This document shows positions 16,383 through 25,594 of a DNA stretch of 64,000 nt, in pieces. The stretch is from positions 3,819,028 through 3,883,027 of the forward strand of contig NZ_JAANAT010000001.1 of NCBI RefSeq assembly GCF_011089895.1, written 5' to 3'. Each line of letters starts with the position of its first letter. Positions within the stretch are counted from its first letter, which is position 1. The position numbers and the translations under genes were made by a program. The DNA is from Mucilaginibacter inviolabilis. GTDB lineage: Bacteria; Bacteroidota; Bacteroidia; Sphingobacteriales; Sphingobacteriaceae. Below the pieces are notes generated by a model, which saw only the letters and a program-made list of their open reading frames with translations, had not been told where the DNA came from and did not search any database.

Positions 16383-18713
16383 ATGAAGACTTACCTTTTA
16401 ATATGGGTAAATCTGTTTCTGGTGGCTACTGCTTTCGGTCAGCATCACATGTCTATGAAAATGGATCAGGGTGCAGGCGGTAAGCGGGAGCCTTTCTATA
16501 CCAAAATAGGCAACAGGGAGATTTACCATTTATATATAGGCGATACTACGGTAAATTATACCGGTAAAGCCCGGCCAGCCATGGCTATTAACGGATCGAT
16601 ACCGGCGCCTACCCTAACCTTTACCGAGGGCGATACTGCCGAGATCTATGTACACAATAACATGATGATGGAGACATCCATCCACTGGCATGGGCTGATA
16701 CTGCCTAACCGGTATGATGGCGTGTCTTATCTCACTACATCGCCGGTAAAGGCTGGTGAAACACATCATTATAAATTCCCGCTGGTGCAGCATGGTACTT
16801 ATTGGTATCATTCGCATACCATGACGCAGCAGCAAAGCGGGATGTATGGCGCTTTTATCATCAATGAAAAACAACCATCGCCCATTAAAGATTACACCTT
16901 GCTGCTGAGCGACTGGACAGATGACAATCCCGAACAGGTACAACGCCTGCTGCATAACGCTACCGATTGGTATGCCATACGTAAAGGCAGCACACAGAAC
17001 TATGCCGAAGCCATTAAAGAGGGGCAATTGAAAACCAAACTGACCAACGAATGGAAGCGGATGACAGCCATGGATGTAAGTGATGTTTTCTACGACCGCT
17101 TTTTCAGCAATGGTAAACCGGAGAATGCCGCGCCGCAATTTAAAGCCGGAGACCAGGTAAGGCTGCATGTGGTTAACGGTAGTTCATCAACCTATTTCTG
17201 GCTCAATTATGCAGGCGGTAAAATCACCGTGGTAGCCAATGACGGTGAAGATGTGGAACCGGTAAAGGTCGACCGCTTGATTATCGCCACAGCCGAAACT
17301 TATGATGTGGTGGTCACCATCCCTAAAGATGGCAGCTACGAGTTTTTGGCAACGCCCGAAGATAGAACCAAATATACATCGCTTTGGCTGGGCTCGGGTA
17401 CACAGCATAAAGCCACGCATCTGTCGCGCCTAAAATATTTTGAGGGCATGAAAATGATGAACGGGATGATGGACATGCAAGGCAATATGAAAGAGATGGA
17501 CGGCATGACCATGACCAACCAGGTAATGGATATGAACACCGTAATGTATCCCGAAATAACAGGGGAAGCGAAAAAAGCCGCTAGTCAAAAGAATCAGAAA
17601 GCCGACAAAATGGGTGGTATGAATATGGGCGATAAAAAAGCTGATGACAAGGATATGGGCAACATGAATATGGACGGGATGGATATGAGCAGCAATTCCT
17701 CAGATATTGTCACCCTGAACTATGGCATGTTACGATCGACAAAAGTAACTACTTTACCCGAAGGGCCAACCAAACTACTGCGGTTTGATTTGACCGGCAA
17801 CATGAACCGTTACGTGTGGACAATCAACAATAAAACCGTATCCGAGTCGGACAAGATTCTGATCAAGAAGGGCGAAAATGTGCGCATCATCCTATATAAT
17901 AACACCATGATGCGCCATCCTATGCACCTGCATGGACATTACTTCAGGGTATTGAACGGCCAGGGTGATCATTCCCCCTTAAAAAACACACTGGATATTA
18001 TGCCCATGGAAAGGGATACCATTGAGTTCAGGGCCAGCGAAAGCGGCGACTGGTTTTTCCACTGTCATATACTTTACCATATGATGAGCGGTATGGGGCG
18101 CATATTCAGCTATGAAAATTCGCCGCCAAATCCCGAGATCCCGGATCCCGCCACAGCCATCAAAAAGATCTATGCCGATGATCAGCATTTTTATGCGTCG
18201 GCAAGAGTAGGATTGGAAAGTAACGGCAGTGATGGTACAGCCGCGCTGGCCAGTACCCGCTGGAAGTTTTCGACCCTCTGGCACCTGGGCCTGCATGATC
18301 ACGATGGTTATGAAAGCGAAACTATGCTGGGCCGTTATTTCGGCCGCATGCAATGGCTATACGCTTACGGCGGTTTTGATTATCATTACAAAAAAGAAAC
18401 TGGCGAGCCCGAAAAGAATCTCTTTGGCCAAATAAGTAATAAAAATAACCGTAAAACTGTAGTTGCCGGTTTAGCCTACACCCTGCCCATGCTGGTAGTG
18501 GCCGATGCCCGTATTGATGGCAATGGCAAATTAAGATTTCAGCTAAGCAGGGATGATATACCGCTTACCAGTCGTCTGCGTTTCACCTTTATGGGTAATA
18601 CGGATAAGGAATATGCGGCCGGGTTCAGGTATATTTTTACCCGCAACTTTGCGCTGTCTACCCATTATGACAGCGATATGGGTTGGGGCGGTGGTTTAAC
18701 GCTTACTTATTAA
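16383..18713 (+). CDS. Multicopper oxidase (CopA type) with C-terminal CopB-like barrel segment
   Basis: A 776-residue exported protein. The signal peptide ends near TAFGQ. Residues about 45-580 are a three-domain multicopper oxidase with all four copper motifs: SIHWHGLILP, YWYHSHTMTQQ, RHPMHLHGHYFRVL and WFFHCHILYHMMSGM. A Met-rich insert lies near 350-385 and another near 410-435, as in CopA/CueO proteins that oxidise Cu(I). Beyond residue 590 the chain changes to a region resembling outer-membrane CopB (HLGLHDHDGYESETMLGRYF, DYHYKKETGEPEKNLFGQ) and ends LTLTY, an aromatic terminus typical of outer-membrane barrels. Role: copper detoxification in the periplasm. Confidence 0.9.
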   Translation: MKTYLLIWVNLFLVATAFGQHHMSMKMDQGAGGKREPFYTKIGNREIYHLYIGDTTVNYTGKARPAMAINGSIPAPTLTFTEGDTAEIYVHNNMMMETSIHWHGLILPNRYDGVSYLTTSPVKAGETHHYKFPLVQHGTYWYHSHTMTQQQSGMYGAFIINEKQPSPIKDYTLLLSDWTDDNPEQVQRLLHNATDWYAIRKGSTQNYAEAIKEGQLKTKLTNEWKRMTAMDVSDVFYDRFFSNGKPENAAPQFKAGDQVRLHVVNGSSSTYFWLNYAGGKITVVANDGEDVEPVKVDRLIIATAETYDVVVTIPKDGSYEFLATPEDRTKYTSLWLGSGTQHKATHLSRLKYFEGMKMMNGMMDMQGNMKEMDGMTMTNQVMDMNTVMYPEITGEAKKAASQKNQKADKMGGMNMGDKKADDKDMGNMNMDGMDMSSNSSDIVTLNYGMLRSTKVTTLPEGPTKLLRFDLTGNMNRYVWTINNKTVSESDKILIKKGENVRIILYNNTMMRHPMHLHGHYFRVLNGQGDHSPLKNTLDIMPMERDTIEFRASESGDWFFHCHILYHMMSGMGRIFSYENSPPNPEIPDPATAIKKIYADDQHFYASARVGLESNGSDGTAALASTRWKFSTLWHLGLHDHDGYESETMLGRYFGRMQWLYAYGGFDYHYKKETGEPEKNLFGQISNKNNRKTVVAGLAYTLPMLVVADARIDGNGKLRFQLSRDDIPLTSRLRFTFMGNTDKEYAAGFRYIFTRNFALSTHYDSDMGWGGGLTLTY

Positions 18714-18720
18714 TTTATTA

Positions 18721-18759
18721 AAAAGAGGCTGTATCATCCACCATGATCAGCCTCTTTTT
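18721..18759 (+). terminator. Intrinsic terminator of the copper cluster
   Basis: AAAAGAGGCTG pairs with CAGCCTCTTTT, with further ATCAT/ATGAT pairing in the loop; five T at the end of the stem. It starts 7 bases after the multicopper-oxidase stop codon. Confidence 0.85.
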
Positions 18760-18799
18760 CCTTTGATCTACACGGATACGCTATGGTCTTGGATTAACC

Positions 18800-18909
18800 A
18801 AAAGTGGGTTTACACATTTCAGGGCCTAAATTTATTTAACTATCTTATTTTCAATATCTTAAGTTGTTTTTAGTCGTAAATTATGTAAACCCATGTTAAC
18901 CCACTTTTT
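18800..18909 (-). repeat. AAAAGTGGGTT-bounded repeat, family B, copy 1
   Basis: A 110-bp block with inverted ends: AAAAGTGGGTTTACA on the left and TGTTAACCCACTTTTT on the right. Read on the minus strand, its first 40 bases align with those of the second copy at 40233-40349, including GTTTACA and TTTACG/ACTA words. No coding capacity. MITE-like. Confidence 0.7.
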
Positions 18910-18940
18910 AATAGCGTTGAACGCTCGTTAATCCATAAAA

Positions 18941-19008
18941 AAAGATGCATGCAATGCGTCTTTACAAATATCTCAACACGTAGAGACGCATTGCATGCGT
19001 CTTTTTAC
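18941..19008. terminator. GCATTGCATGCGTCT inverted repeat, bidirectional terminator
   Basis: AAAGATGCATGCAATGCGTCTT at 18941-18962 pairs with the inverse copy AGACGCATTGCATGCGTCTT at 18983-19002, followed by T. It lies between the convergent multicopper oxidase and cytochrome genes and ends 8 bases from the cytochrome stop codon. Confidence 0.7.
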
Positions 19009-19015
19009 GTCCCGT

Positions 19016-20245
19016 TTATATTTTCTTTGTCTTTATAAAATCCAGCACCTTTTGAGTCTCTTCCGGATAAACCGCGATGTGATGATTGCGTAAAAGGTAA
19101 GGCGCACTGGTTTTACCCTGGGAGCCCCCTCCTACCATAATCACATGCGATGATTGCTGCGGCATATGGCAGTTGATACAATAGTTATTGATTACCGCAC
19201 CAATTTGCGGAGCCATTTTACAAAAATTATGTTTGGCTTCGCTATGACAACTCAGACATTTTTGGGTAAACATGCCTATATTTTTCTCCTGGTTCACGTG
19301 CGGATCATGACAGGTATTACAATCCATTTTACTCATGATAAAGCACTTGCTGGCAGGCAACAGCGAGCTCTGATTACCATGCACATCGGGGCTTGGATGC
19401 GTAGGATCATCAGGCAAAAAGGTCATTTCCTTAAACTTAGATAAAGTATCGCCCATATGAAAACCGTATGATGTTCGCAAAAAACCACCCTTTGTACCGG
19501 AATGACAAACCGCGCAGGCGTCCATCTTTTGTCCTCTGGTTAAAGAGGCATAAGTGGTAATGTATTTTGGCTTCTTTTCATCCGGATAAGCAGTATGATA
19601 ATTAACGTGATTAGCCGCAGGGCCATGGCAACGCTCACAATCAATACCATATATGAGTGATGCTTTGTCAAACCCAACCTGCATGTGCGCCTGGGGCAGA
19701 TCGCTGATATAGGAGGTATGGCACTCCAGGCATTTACGCAATATAGGCCGCTGAAAGTTTACCCGGGTTGGATCGTAACCCGGACTATTGGCCCAGCCAT
19801 GTAAAGCCGTAAAGTATGACACCGGCAATTCAAATAGCTGGCTATCTTTCCAATATAAATACGTTTGGGCGTTTACCAGTCCTACTGTGATCTCAAACTT
19901 TTCGGCATCGGTCTGTTTATTGTTCATGTATCCAACCTGGTAAAGGCTATCGCCTCGTTTTTCCATGGCTACGTGCAACTCGTTTCCATAATCCAGGATG
20001 TTAAATCCTTTTGCAAAACTGCCTTTGATGTTATCAGCAGAGGCAGGACGCGTAGTCTGGAAGTGGGCAGTATGCTGATAGGAGTTATATACATCGCTAT
20101 GGCATTTAACACAACTCTCGGACCCGGCAAATAATTGCCCCCGCGGATCATTTTCAGGAGCTCCGGCGTTGTAACACTGTGTTAAAATAAAGCTTAAGGG
20201 GATAAGGGAAATTAAAACAAAAAAGAAGGTCTTTTTTTTAAGCAT
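19016..20245 (-). CDS. Seven-haem c-type cytochrome lipoprotein
   Basis: A 409-residue exported electron carrier. The signal peptide ends with lipobox-like ILTQC (Cys24). Seven CxxCH haem sites are visible in order: CVKCH, CLECH, CERCH, CAVCH, CNTCH, CLSCH and CINCH. The N-terminal DPRGQLFAGSESCVKCHSDV resembles the cytochrome c-554 family. Extra His residues (TAHFQTTRP, NHHIAVYPEE) may serve as distal ligands. It lies downstream of a SusC-SusD pair on the same strand but behind a terminator, so it probably has its own promoter. Redox partner and substrate are unknown. Confidence 0.9.
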   Translation of the reverse strand: MLKKKTFFFVLISLIPLSFILTQCYNAGAPENDPRGQLFAGSESCVKCHSDVYNSYQHTAHFQTTRPASADNIKGSFAKGFNILDYGNELHVAMEKRGDSLYQVGYMNNKQTDAEKFEITVGLVNAQTYLYWKDSQLFELPVSYFTALHGWANSPGYDPTRVNFQRPILRKCLECHTSYISDLPQAHMQVGFDKASLIYGIDCERCHGPAANHVNYHTAYPDEKKPKYITTYASLTRGQKMDACAVCHSGTKGGFLRTSYGFHMGDTLSKFKEMTFLPDDPTHPSPDVHGNQSSLLPASKCFIMSKMDCNTCHDPHVNQEKNIGMFTQKCLSCHSEAKHNFCKMAPQIGAVINNYCINCHMPQQSSHVIMVGGGSQGKTSAPYLLRNHHIAVYPEETQKVLDFIKTKKI

Positions 20246-20351
20246 GTCCTTAATTCACAAATTGGATACGGTGGTTTAAATCTGATTTTATTGGCCGGGG
20301 TACGCTTATAAAACCAACAACAATTTACCGCAATAATTATATAAAACAAAT

Positions 20352-20389
20352 AAAAAAACAAAGGGCCGCCACATCACGCGGCAGCCCTT
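20352..20389 (-). terminator. Intrinsic terminator of the second SusCD pair
   Basis: On the minus strand, AAGGGCTGCCGC pairs (with G-U pairs) with GTGGCGGCCCTT, followed by TTGTTTTTTT. It lies 17 bases after the susD stop codon. Confidence 0.8.
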
Positions 20390-20406
20390 CTATATAAGCG
20401 GTTATA

Positions 20407-21906
20407 TTAATTATAGCCCGGGTTTTGTTTTACTTTACTGCCATTGGTTGTTTCATTCAATGGGATAGGTAAAATTTCATTGAGACCTGCTTTAAAGCCC
20501 TTGAACGCTAAGGCAGTAGGTGCCTGTCCCCAGCGTACAAGGTCAAACCAGCGATGACCTTCAGTAGCCAGCTCTAAACGACGCTCTGTATAAATATTAT
20601 CAAGCGTAGCCGGTACAGATGGTAAACCTACACGACTACGTACCGCATCAAGCAAAGTTTGTGCACGTGCAGTACTACCACCACCATTCAGATCAGCTTC
20701 AGCTTCCATCAGGTAAGTATCCGCTAAACGGATCTCGATGTAGTCATTAGGCCAGTTAAGCTCGGTGATACCGGTTGTTACTTTATTGGCGTTTATAGGC
20801 GCATATTTCTGTATAAAGTAACCGGTATTCTGATAGCTTGGTGAATAGCTTGTTTTTGTAGCCTTGGTTAAGCTGTCGATATTTACAATAGTATAGCCAT
20901 AGCGGGGATCGCCTTTCATTGCGGTAGCCAATTGTGTAGTAACCGGGCTAAAACCATAACCTCCACTGTAGTAGATTGGGCCAGTATAGCTTCTTGGGCC
21001 AACCATTTGTACATACACGTTTGATTTAAACTGATCCCAGTTGCTCCAGGTATAGCTTTGTGTGCCAGAGTGTACCAATTCAAAGATCGACTCACTATTG
21101 AACTTATTTTTGGTGCTGAATATATCACCGTAATTAGGTAATAATTTATAGCTGTAGTTGGTATTTACATCATTTAACAAACGTGCAGCATCCGACCATT
21201 TTTTCTCATATAGGTAAACCTTACCTAAAAGGGCTTTGGCGGCACCTTGAGATACACGACCATTTTCGGCAGGGATTATAGTTACCGGTAAGCCATCAAT
21301 AGCTGCAATAAGATCCTTTTCTATTTGCGCATATACCGCATCTGGTGTAGCCTGTGGCTGATCATAAACATTAGTAAGATTTAGTGTAGATAAAATCAGC
21401 GGCACATTTTTAAATAACCTAACCAGGTCAAAGTAGTAGTGTGCACGCAGGAACTGGCCTTCGGCAGTATATCTCTTTAACAAATCGGCACTTAAACCCG
21501 GCACTTTAGGTAATTGCTCCAACAATACGTCGGCACGATTTACACCCTGAAAATTGATGGCCCAGAACTGGTTCTGAGGGCCAACAGTTGGCGATAGGGT
21601 ATAATTATTAATTGCCTGCCATGCGGGCACATCTGACGAACTTCCACCGCCTGCGTAACAATCATCCGAAGCTGAGTTCAACGCGCCCAACGGTGATGAA
21701 TAGGTATTATCAATACCGCCTGTCTCGGTAACCAACGGATCATAAGCCGCCACTACAGCAGTAAGCGCTTCCGCTGGATTAGCATAATAGTTTGACTGCA
21801 GGAACTGCCCTTGCGGTGTTAATTCCAGGAAAGATTTTTTACAGGAAGCTAAAGCACCTACACCCAGCAAAATTGCCCCTGTATATATAATATATTTTGA
21901 TTTCAT
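20407..21906 (-). CDS. SusD/RagB-type nutrient-binding lipoprotein
   Basis: A 499-residue lipoprotein from the ATG at 21906 (an in-frame TTG six bases upstream is less likely). Lipobox ALASC near residues 18-22. SusD marks: LELTPQGQFLQSNYYANPAE at the N-terminus, LLKRYTAEGQFLRAHYYFDL for the TPR helices, and C-terminal RLADTYLMEAEADLNGGGST, TERRLELATEGHRWFDLVRW, LPIPLNETTNGSKVKQNPGY. It partners the SusC-like receptor encoded 21 bases upstream. Confidence 0.95.
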   Translation of the reverse strand: MKSKYIIYTGAILLGVGALASCKKSFLELTPQGQFLQSNYYANPAEALTAVVAAYDPLVTETGGIDNTYSSPLGALNSASDDCYAGGGSSSDVPAWQAINNYTLSPTVGPQNQFWAINFQGVNRADVLLEQLPKVPGLSADLLKRYTAEGQFLRAHYYFDLVRLFKNVPLILSTLNLTNVYDQPQATPDAVYAQIEKDLIAAIDGLPVTIIPAENGRVSQGAAKALLGKVYLYEKKWSDAARLLNDVNTNYSYKLLPNYGDIFSTKNKFNSESIFELVHSGTQSYTWSNWDQFKSNVYVQMVGPRSYTGPIYYSGGYGFSPVTTQLATAMKGDPRYGYTIVNIDSLTKATKTSYSPSYQNTGYFIQKYAPINANKVTTGITELNWPNDYIEIRLADTYLMEAEADLNGGGSTARAQTLLDAVRSRVGLPSVPATLDNIYTERRLELATEGHRWFDLVRWGQAPTALAFKGFKAGLNEILPIPLNETTNGSKVKQNPGYN

Positions 21907-21927
21907 GATCAATCTTGTTATTTGTTA

Positions 21928-24900
21928 TTATAAAGTAATGTCTAAACCAGCCATAAATGTGCGGGCCTGCGGATAGATACCCATATCAATACCACCACTT
22001 ATTTCAGGATCATAGCCTTTGTAACCTGTAATGGTTACCAGGTTGTTACTGCTTAAAAATACCCTAACCTTTTTAACATCTGCCGATTTTAACCAGCTTT
22101 GTGGCAGGTTATAACCTAACTGCAAAGTTTTGATACGGAAGTATGCCCCATTTTGCAGGTAAAAGTTTGATGGGTTTTTAAAATTATTGTTAGGGTCTGC
22201 ATCTGTTAAACGCGGGTAGTTACTACCTGCATTATCTGGCGTCCAGGCATTTAAAGCGGCAATAGGATAATTTGCCGAAGCAATATCTAAACGACGGTAG
22301 GCCTGGTAAATTTTATTACCCCAAACACCCTGACCAAATATCTTAATATCAAAGTTTTTGTAGCTGGCGTTAAAGTTTACACCGTAAGTAAAGGTTGGCA
22401 GCGGATTACCCAAAAATTTACGATCATTTGCCGTTATCTTGCCATCACCATCTACATCTGCCCATTTAAAGTCACCGGGTTTGGCATTAGGTTGAATTTT
22501 AACACCATTGTGTGTGTAGGCATCAATTTCTGCCTGTGAATGAAATACACCTAACTCCTGGAAGCCATAGAATGCCCCAACCGGCTGGCCTACGGCTGTA
22601 CGGCCAATTTCATAGGTTGAGCTTTGCACAGTACCTACAGTAAAGTAGTTGATTTGGTTACCCAGACTGGTTACTTCATTGTGGTTGTAAGAGATATTAC
22701 CCCCTACGTTGTAATTAAAATCTCCCACTTTGCCAGTATAACCCAAACTTAACTCCACACCTTTGTTTTCCATATCACCAACGTTGGCAAATGGCTGACC
22801 ATTAAAACCGGCATAAGTTGGTAACTGCACATTTTGCAGCATACCTTTGGTTAGCTTTCTGTAAACATCAAAGGTTACGCTTAAATTATTGAACAAGGTA
22901 GCATCAAACCCGATGTCGGCAGTACGGGTTTCTTCCCATTTCAGATCCGGGTTGGCCGGAGCATTAGGGCTGTAACCTACAATCAGGTTATCATTACCAA
23001 ACACATAGTTACGGCCACTGCCAATAGTTGCTGCGTAAGCAAAATCGCCAACGGCCATCTCATTACCTACTATACCGTACGAACCACGCAGTTTAATAAA
23101 ATCAACAAAAGTGTTTTTTGGGAACCAATCTTCACGGCTGATCACATAACCCGCTTCGGCAGATGGGAACGTACCATAAACATTGTTACTACCAAATCTT
23201 GATGAACCATCGCGGCGTACGATACCTGTGAACAGATATTTTTGATCATAGTCATAAGTCACCCTACCAAAATATGAAGCCAGCGTATGTGGTTGAGCTA
23301 TGATGCCAGTAGCAATTCTATTGGCTGCAGGTAAAGCAAATCCTGTGGAGGCATCGGCAAATGAATTTACCGGTTCACCAATGAAAGTACCTCCTAAGCC
23401 AGACGATGTTATTTTCTGCGCACTGGTACCTATTAAAGCAGATAAATTGTGCTTACCGAATGAACGGGTGTAGGTTGCTGTATTATCCCAGTTCCATGAC
23501 AAATTTCTGTCGTTTTCCTGATACTGTGAAGTGTTTGATAAATTGCTTGTACTTGAGTTAAGATAGTAAAGCGGCGTAAAACCATCCTGACCATAGTATG
23601 ATTGTTTAGCACCTATTTGTGTACGGATCTTTAAACCTTCAATTGGTGAAATTTCAGCAAAAGCGTTACCCAAAAGATTGGTAGCGTAGTTATAATTACC
23701 TACACGGGTTTGAGCATACGCAAAAGGATTGGTTATCTCCTGTGACACATAGTTGGATATACCATATGGTAAACCTTGCGCATTTCTTACAATATAGTTA
23801 GCCTGATCTGTATAAACAGATGCATTTGGCTGGGCACCAATATCGCTTACTGTTACCGGCGTAAGCGGATCAAGGTTTAAAGCAGAACTAAGTGGACCGC
23901 CAAATACACTATTGGTATTACCTACACTTTTATTTCGATTGTAAGAGTAGGTAAAGTTTTCTCCTACAGTAAGCCACTTTTTAACCTTGTAGGTTGTATT
24001 GGTTGTAAAGTTAAATTTCTTGTAATCAGAAATATCAGGCATTACAATACCTTTTTGATCAAGATAGCCAAAAGAAGTATAATAAGTAGCCTTATCAGTA
24101 GCACCACTAATATTCAGGTTATGATTCTGGATCAAAGCGTTATTGCTGAATATCTCATTTTGCCAGTTGGTGCCAGCGCCTAATGATCCCGGATTGGTGA
24201 ATATGGGAGCTTTACCATCATTAGCTTGTGCTTCATTTCTTAAAGTAGCATACTGTGATGCATTGGCCAATTTAACCTTGCTTACTGGCCCCTGAAAACC
24301 AATATAACCGTTATAGCTAATTACAGCGTCGCCTTTTTTACCTTTTTTGGTAGTGATGAGGATAACGCCATTTGATGAACGTGAACCGTAAATAGCTGCT
24401 GACGCGTCTTTCAAAACCTCTGTTGATTCCACATCATTAGGGTTCAATAACGATATGTCGTCAACAACAACTCCGTCAACAACATATAACGGATCGCTAT
24501 TTATTCTTGATGTAACACCCCTTACGCGTATTTGCGGAGCAGCACCGGGCTGACCTGAGCTTTGTACAACACTTACCCCGCTAACACGACCTCTTAAAGC
24601 ATCATCAATACGAGTTACCTGCTGATCTTGTATATCTGCTGCTTTAACGCTGCTAATAGCACCGGTAACGGTAGCTTTCTTTTGAGTACCGTAACCAACA
24701 ACAACAACTTCGTTCAGATTTTTTATGTTCTCAACCAGCGTTATGGTAATGTTGGTTTGGCCACCTACAGCTACTTCCTGGTTATTGTAACCAATGTAGG
24801 CAACTACAAGTACCGCGTTTGGTCCAGCCACATTCAGCTTAAAATTTCCATTCAAGTCTGTCGATACGCCATTGGTGGTTCCTTTTTCAAGGATGCTGGC

Positions 24901-25383
24901 GCCAATAATGGGCTCCCCCGTCTTATCAACTACTTTACCGGTTATTGGGGTTGCAGCGACACCTGTTGTTGTATTTTCCGGAGTGGTTACCGGAACAACC
25001 GGGGCGGTTTCGTTAACAGTACCGGCTTTACCCAGCACAATTCTGTCTTGCAGTACCTCATAGCTGATGCCTTTACTTTTTAATACCTCGTCAAGCACAT
25101 TTTTAAGCGACTCGTTTTCCATATTAACAGAAACCTTTTGAGTGCCGTTGATAGCTGTGCTGCTATATATAAACTTAACATTATCATTCTTTTGCAAATG
25201 AGTTAATACATCAACCAGGGTGGTATTATTTAATGATATACTTATCTTTTTATCAAGTATACCCTGGGCTCTCAAAGTGTTTGAGTAGGCCATACCGGTT
25301 AACATGGTTGATATCAGAATTTGAATAAAAGTTATCCTCATGATTTGATACCAGGGAATAGGTGTTCGTAAACGAAATTTCAT
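21928..25383 (-). CDS. SusC/RagA-type TonB-dependent receptor with STN domain
   Basis: An 1151-residue outer-membrane importer. Signal region to about residue 40; STN domain about 45-118 (LVDVLTHLQKNDNVKFIYSS), a Pro/Thr/Val linker (residues about 122-145), carboxypeptidase-regulatory-like domain about 147-230 (ITGKVVDKTGEPIIGASILE), SusC hallmark NEVVVVGYGTQKKATVTGAI, plug with DPLYVVDGVVVDDISLLNPN and STEVLKDASAAIYGSRSSNG, then the barrel ending ...AGLDITL. The STN domain and the upstream FecR mean the receptor can signal its own induction. The Val/Thr-rich linker makes this receptor slightly longer than the first. Confidence 0.96.
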   Translation of the reverse strand: MKFRLRTPIPWYQIMRITFIQILISTMLTGMAYSNTLRAQGILDKKISISLNNTTLVDVLTHLQKNDNVKFIYSSTAINGTQKVSVNMENESLKNVLDEVLKSKGISYEVLQDRIVLGKAGTVNETAPVVPVTTPENTTTGVAATPITGKVVDKTGEPIIGASILEKGTTNGVSTDLNGNFKLNVAGPNAVLVVAYIGYNNQEVAVGGQTNITITLVENIKNLNEVVVVGYGTQKKATVTGAISSVKAADIQDQQVTRIDDALRGRVSGVSVVQSSGQPGAAPQIRVRGVTSRINSDPLYVVDGVVVDDISLLNPNDVESTEVLKDASAAIYGSRSSNGVILITTKKGKKGDAVISYNGYIGFQGPVSKVKLANASQYATLRNEAQANDGKAPIFTNPGSLGAGTNWQNEIFSNNALIQNHNLNISGATDKATYYTSFGYLDQKGIVMPDISDYKKFNFTTNTTYKVKKWLTVGENFTYSYNRNKSVGNTNSVFGGPLSSALNLDPLTPVTVSDIGAQPNASVYTDQANYIVRNAQGLPYGISNYVSQEITNPFAYAQTRVGNYNYATNLLGNAFAEISPIEGLKIRTQIGAKQSYYGQDGFTPLYYLNSSTSNLSNTSQYQENDRNLSWNWDNTATYTRSFGKHNLSALIGTSAQKITSSGLGGTFIGEPVNSFADASTGFALPAANRIATGIIAQPHTLASYFGRVTYDYDQKYLFTGIVRRDGSSRFGSNNVYGTFPSAEAGYVISREDWFPKNTFVDFIKLRGSYGIVGNEMAVGDFAYAATIGSGRNYVFGNDNLIVGYSPNAPANPDLKWEETRTADIGFDATLFNNLSVTFDVYRKLTKGMLQNVQLPTYAGFNGQPFANVGDMENKGVELSLGYTGKVGDFNYNVGGNISYNHNEVTSLGNQINYFTVGTVQSSTYEIGRTAVGQPVGAFYGFQELGVFHSQAEIDAYTHNGVKIQPNAKPGDFKWADVDGDGKITANDRKFLGNPLPTFTYGVNFNASYKNFDIKIFGQGVWGNKIYQAYRRLDIASANYPIAALNAWTPDNAGSNYPRLTDADPNNNFKNPSNFYLQNGAYFRIKTLQLGYNLPQSWLKSADVKKVRVFLSSNNLVTITGYKGYDPEISGGIDMGIYPQARTFMAGLDITL

Positions 25384-25469
25384 ATATTTGTTATGTTTCT
25401 TTTTAAAAATGAGACAATTAACGCCCCGCCACCATTAAAAAATGGTGTCAATTCATTTGGGCTGATCTG

Positions 25470-25500
25470 AACTTAGGAGTGGTCGCAACACTTCTAAGTT
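25470..25500. promoter_or_regulatory. Hairpin in the second FecR-SusC gap
   Basis: Arms AACTTAGGAGTG (25470-25481) and CACTTCTAAGTT (25489-25500) with one mismatch, followed on the plus strand by eight T. For the minus-strand fecR-susC transcript it is a hairpin without a T-run, in the same place as the hairpin at 10295. Confidence 0.5.
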
Positions 25501-25594
25501 TTTTTTATTTATCCAGCTTTCTTGCTGGTTTATAACTGATTTTTAGGACTTTGTTCTCTCTTTCATTCAATGACGGTTTTGGTTAATAGTTGGT

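Noticed and set aside
24628..25083. 151-codon plus-strand open frame antisense to the second SusC gene
   Set aside because: Shadow of a strong SusC coding frame; no family similarity.
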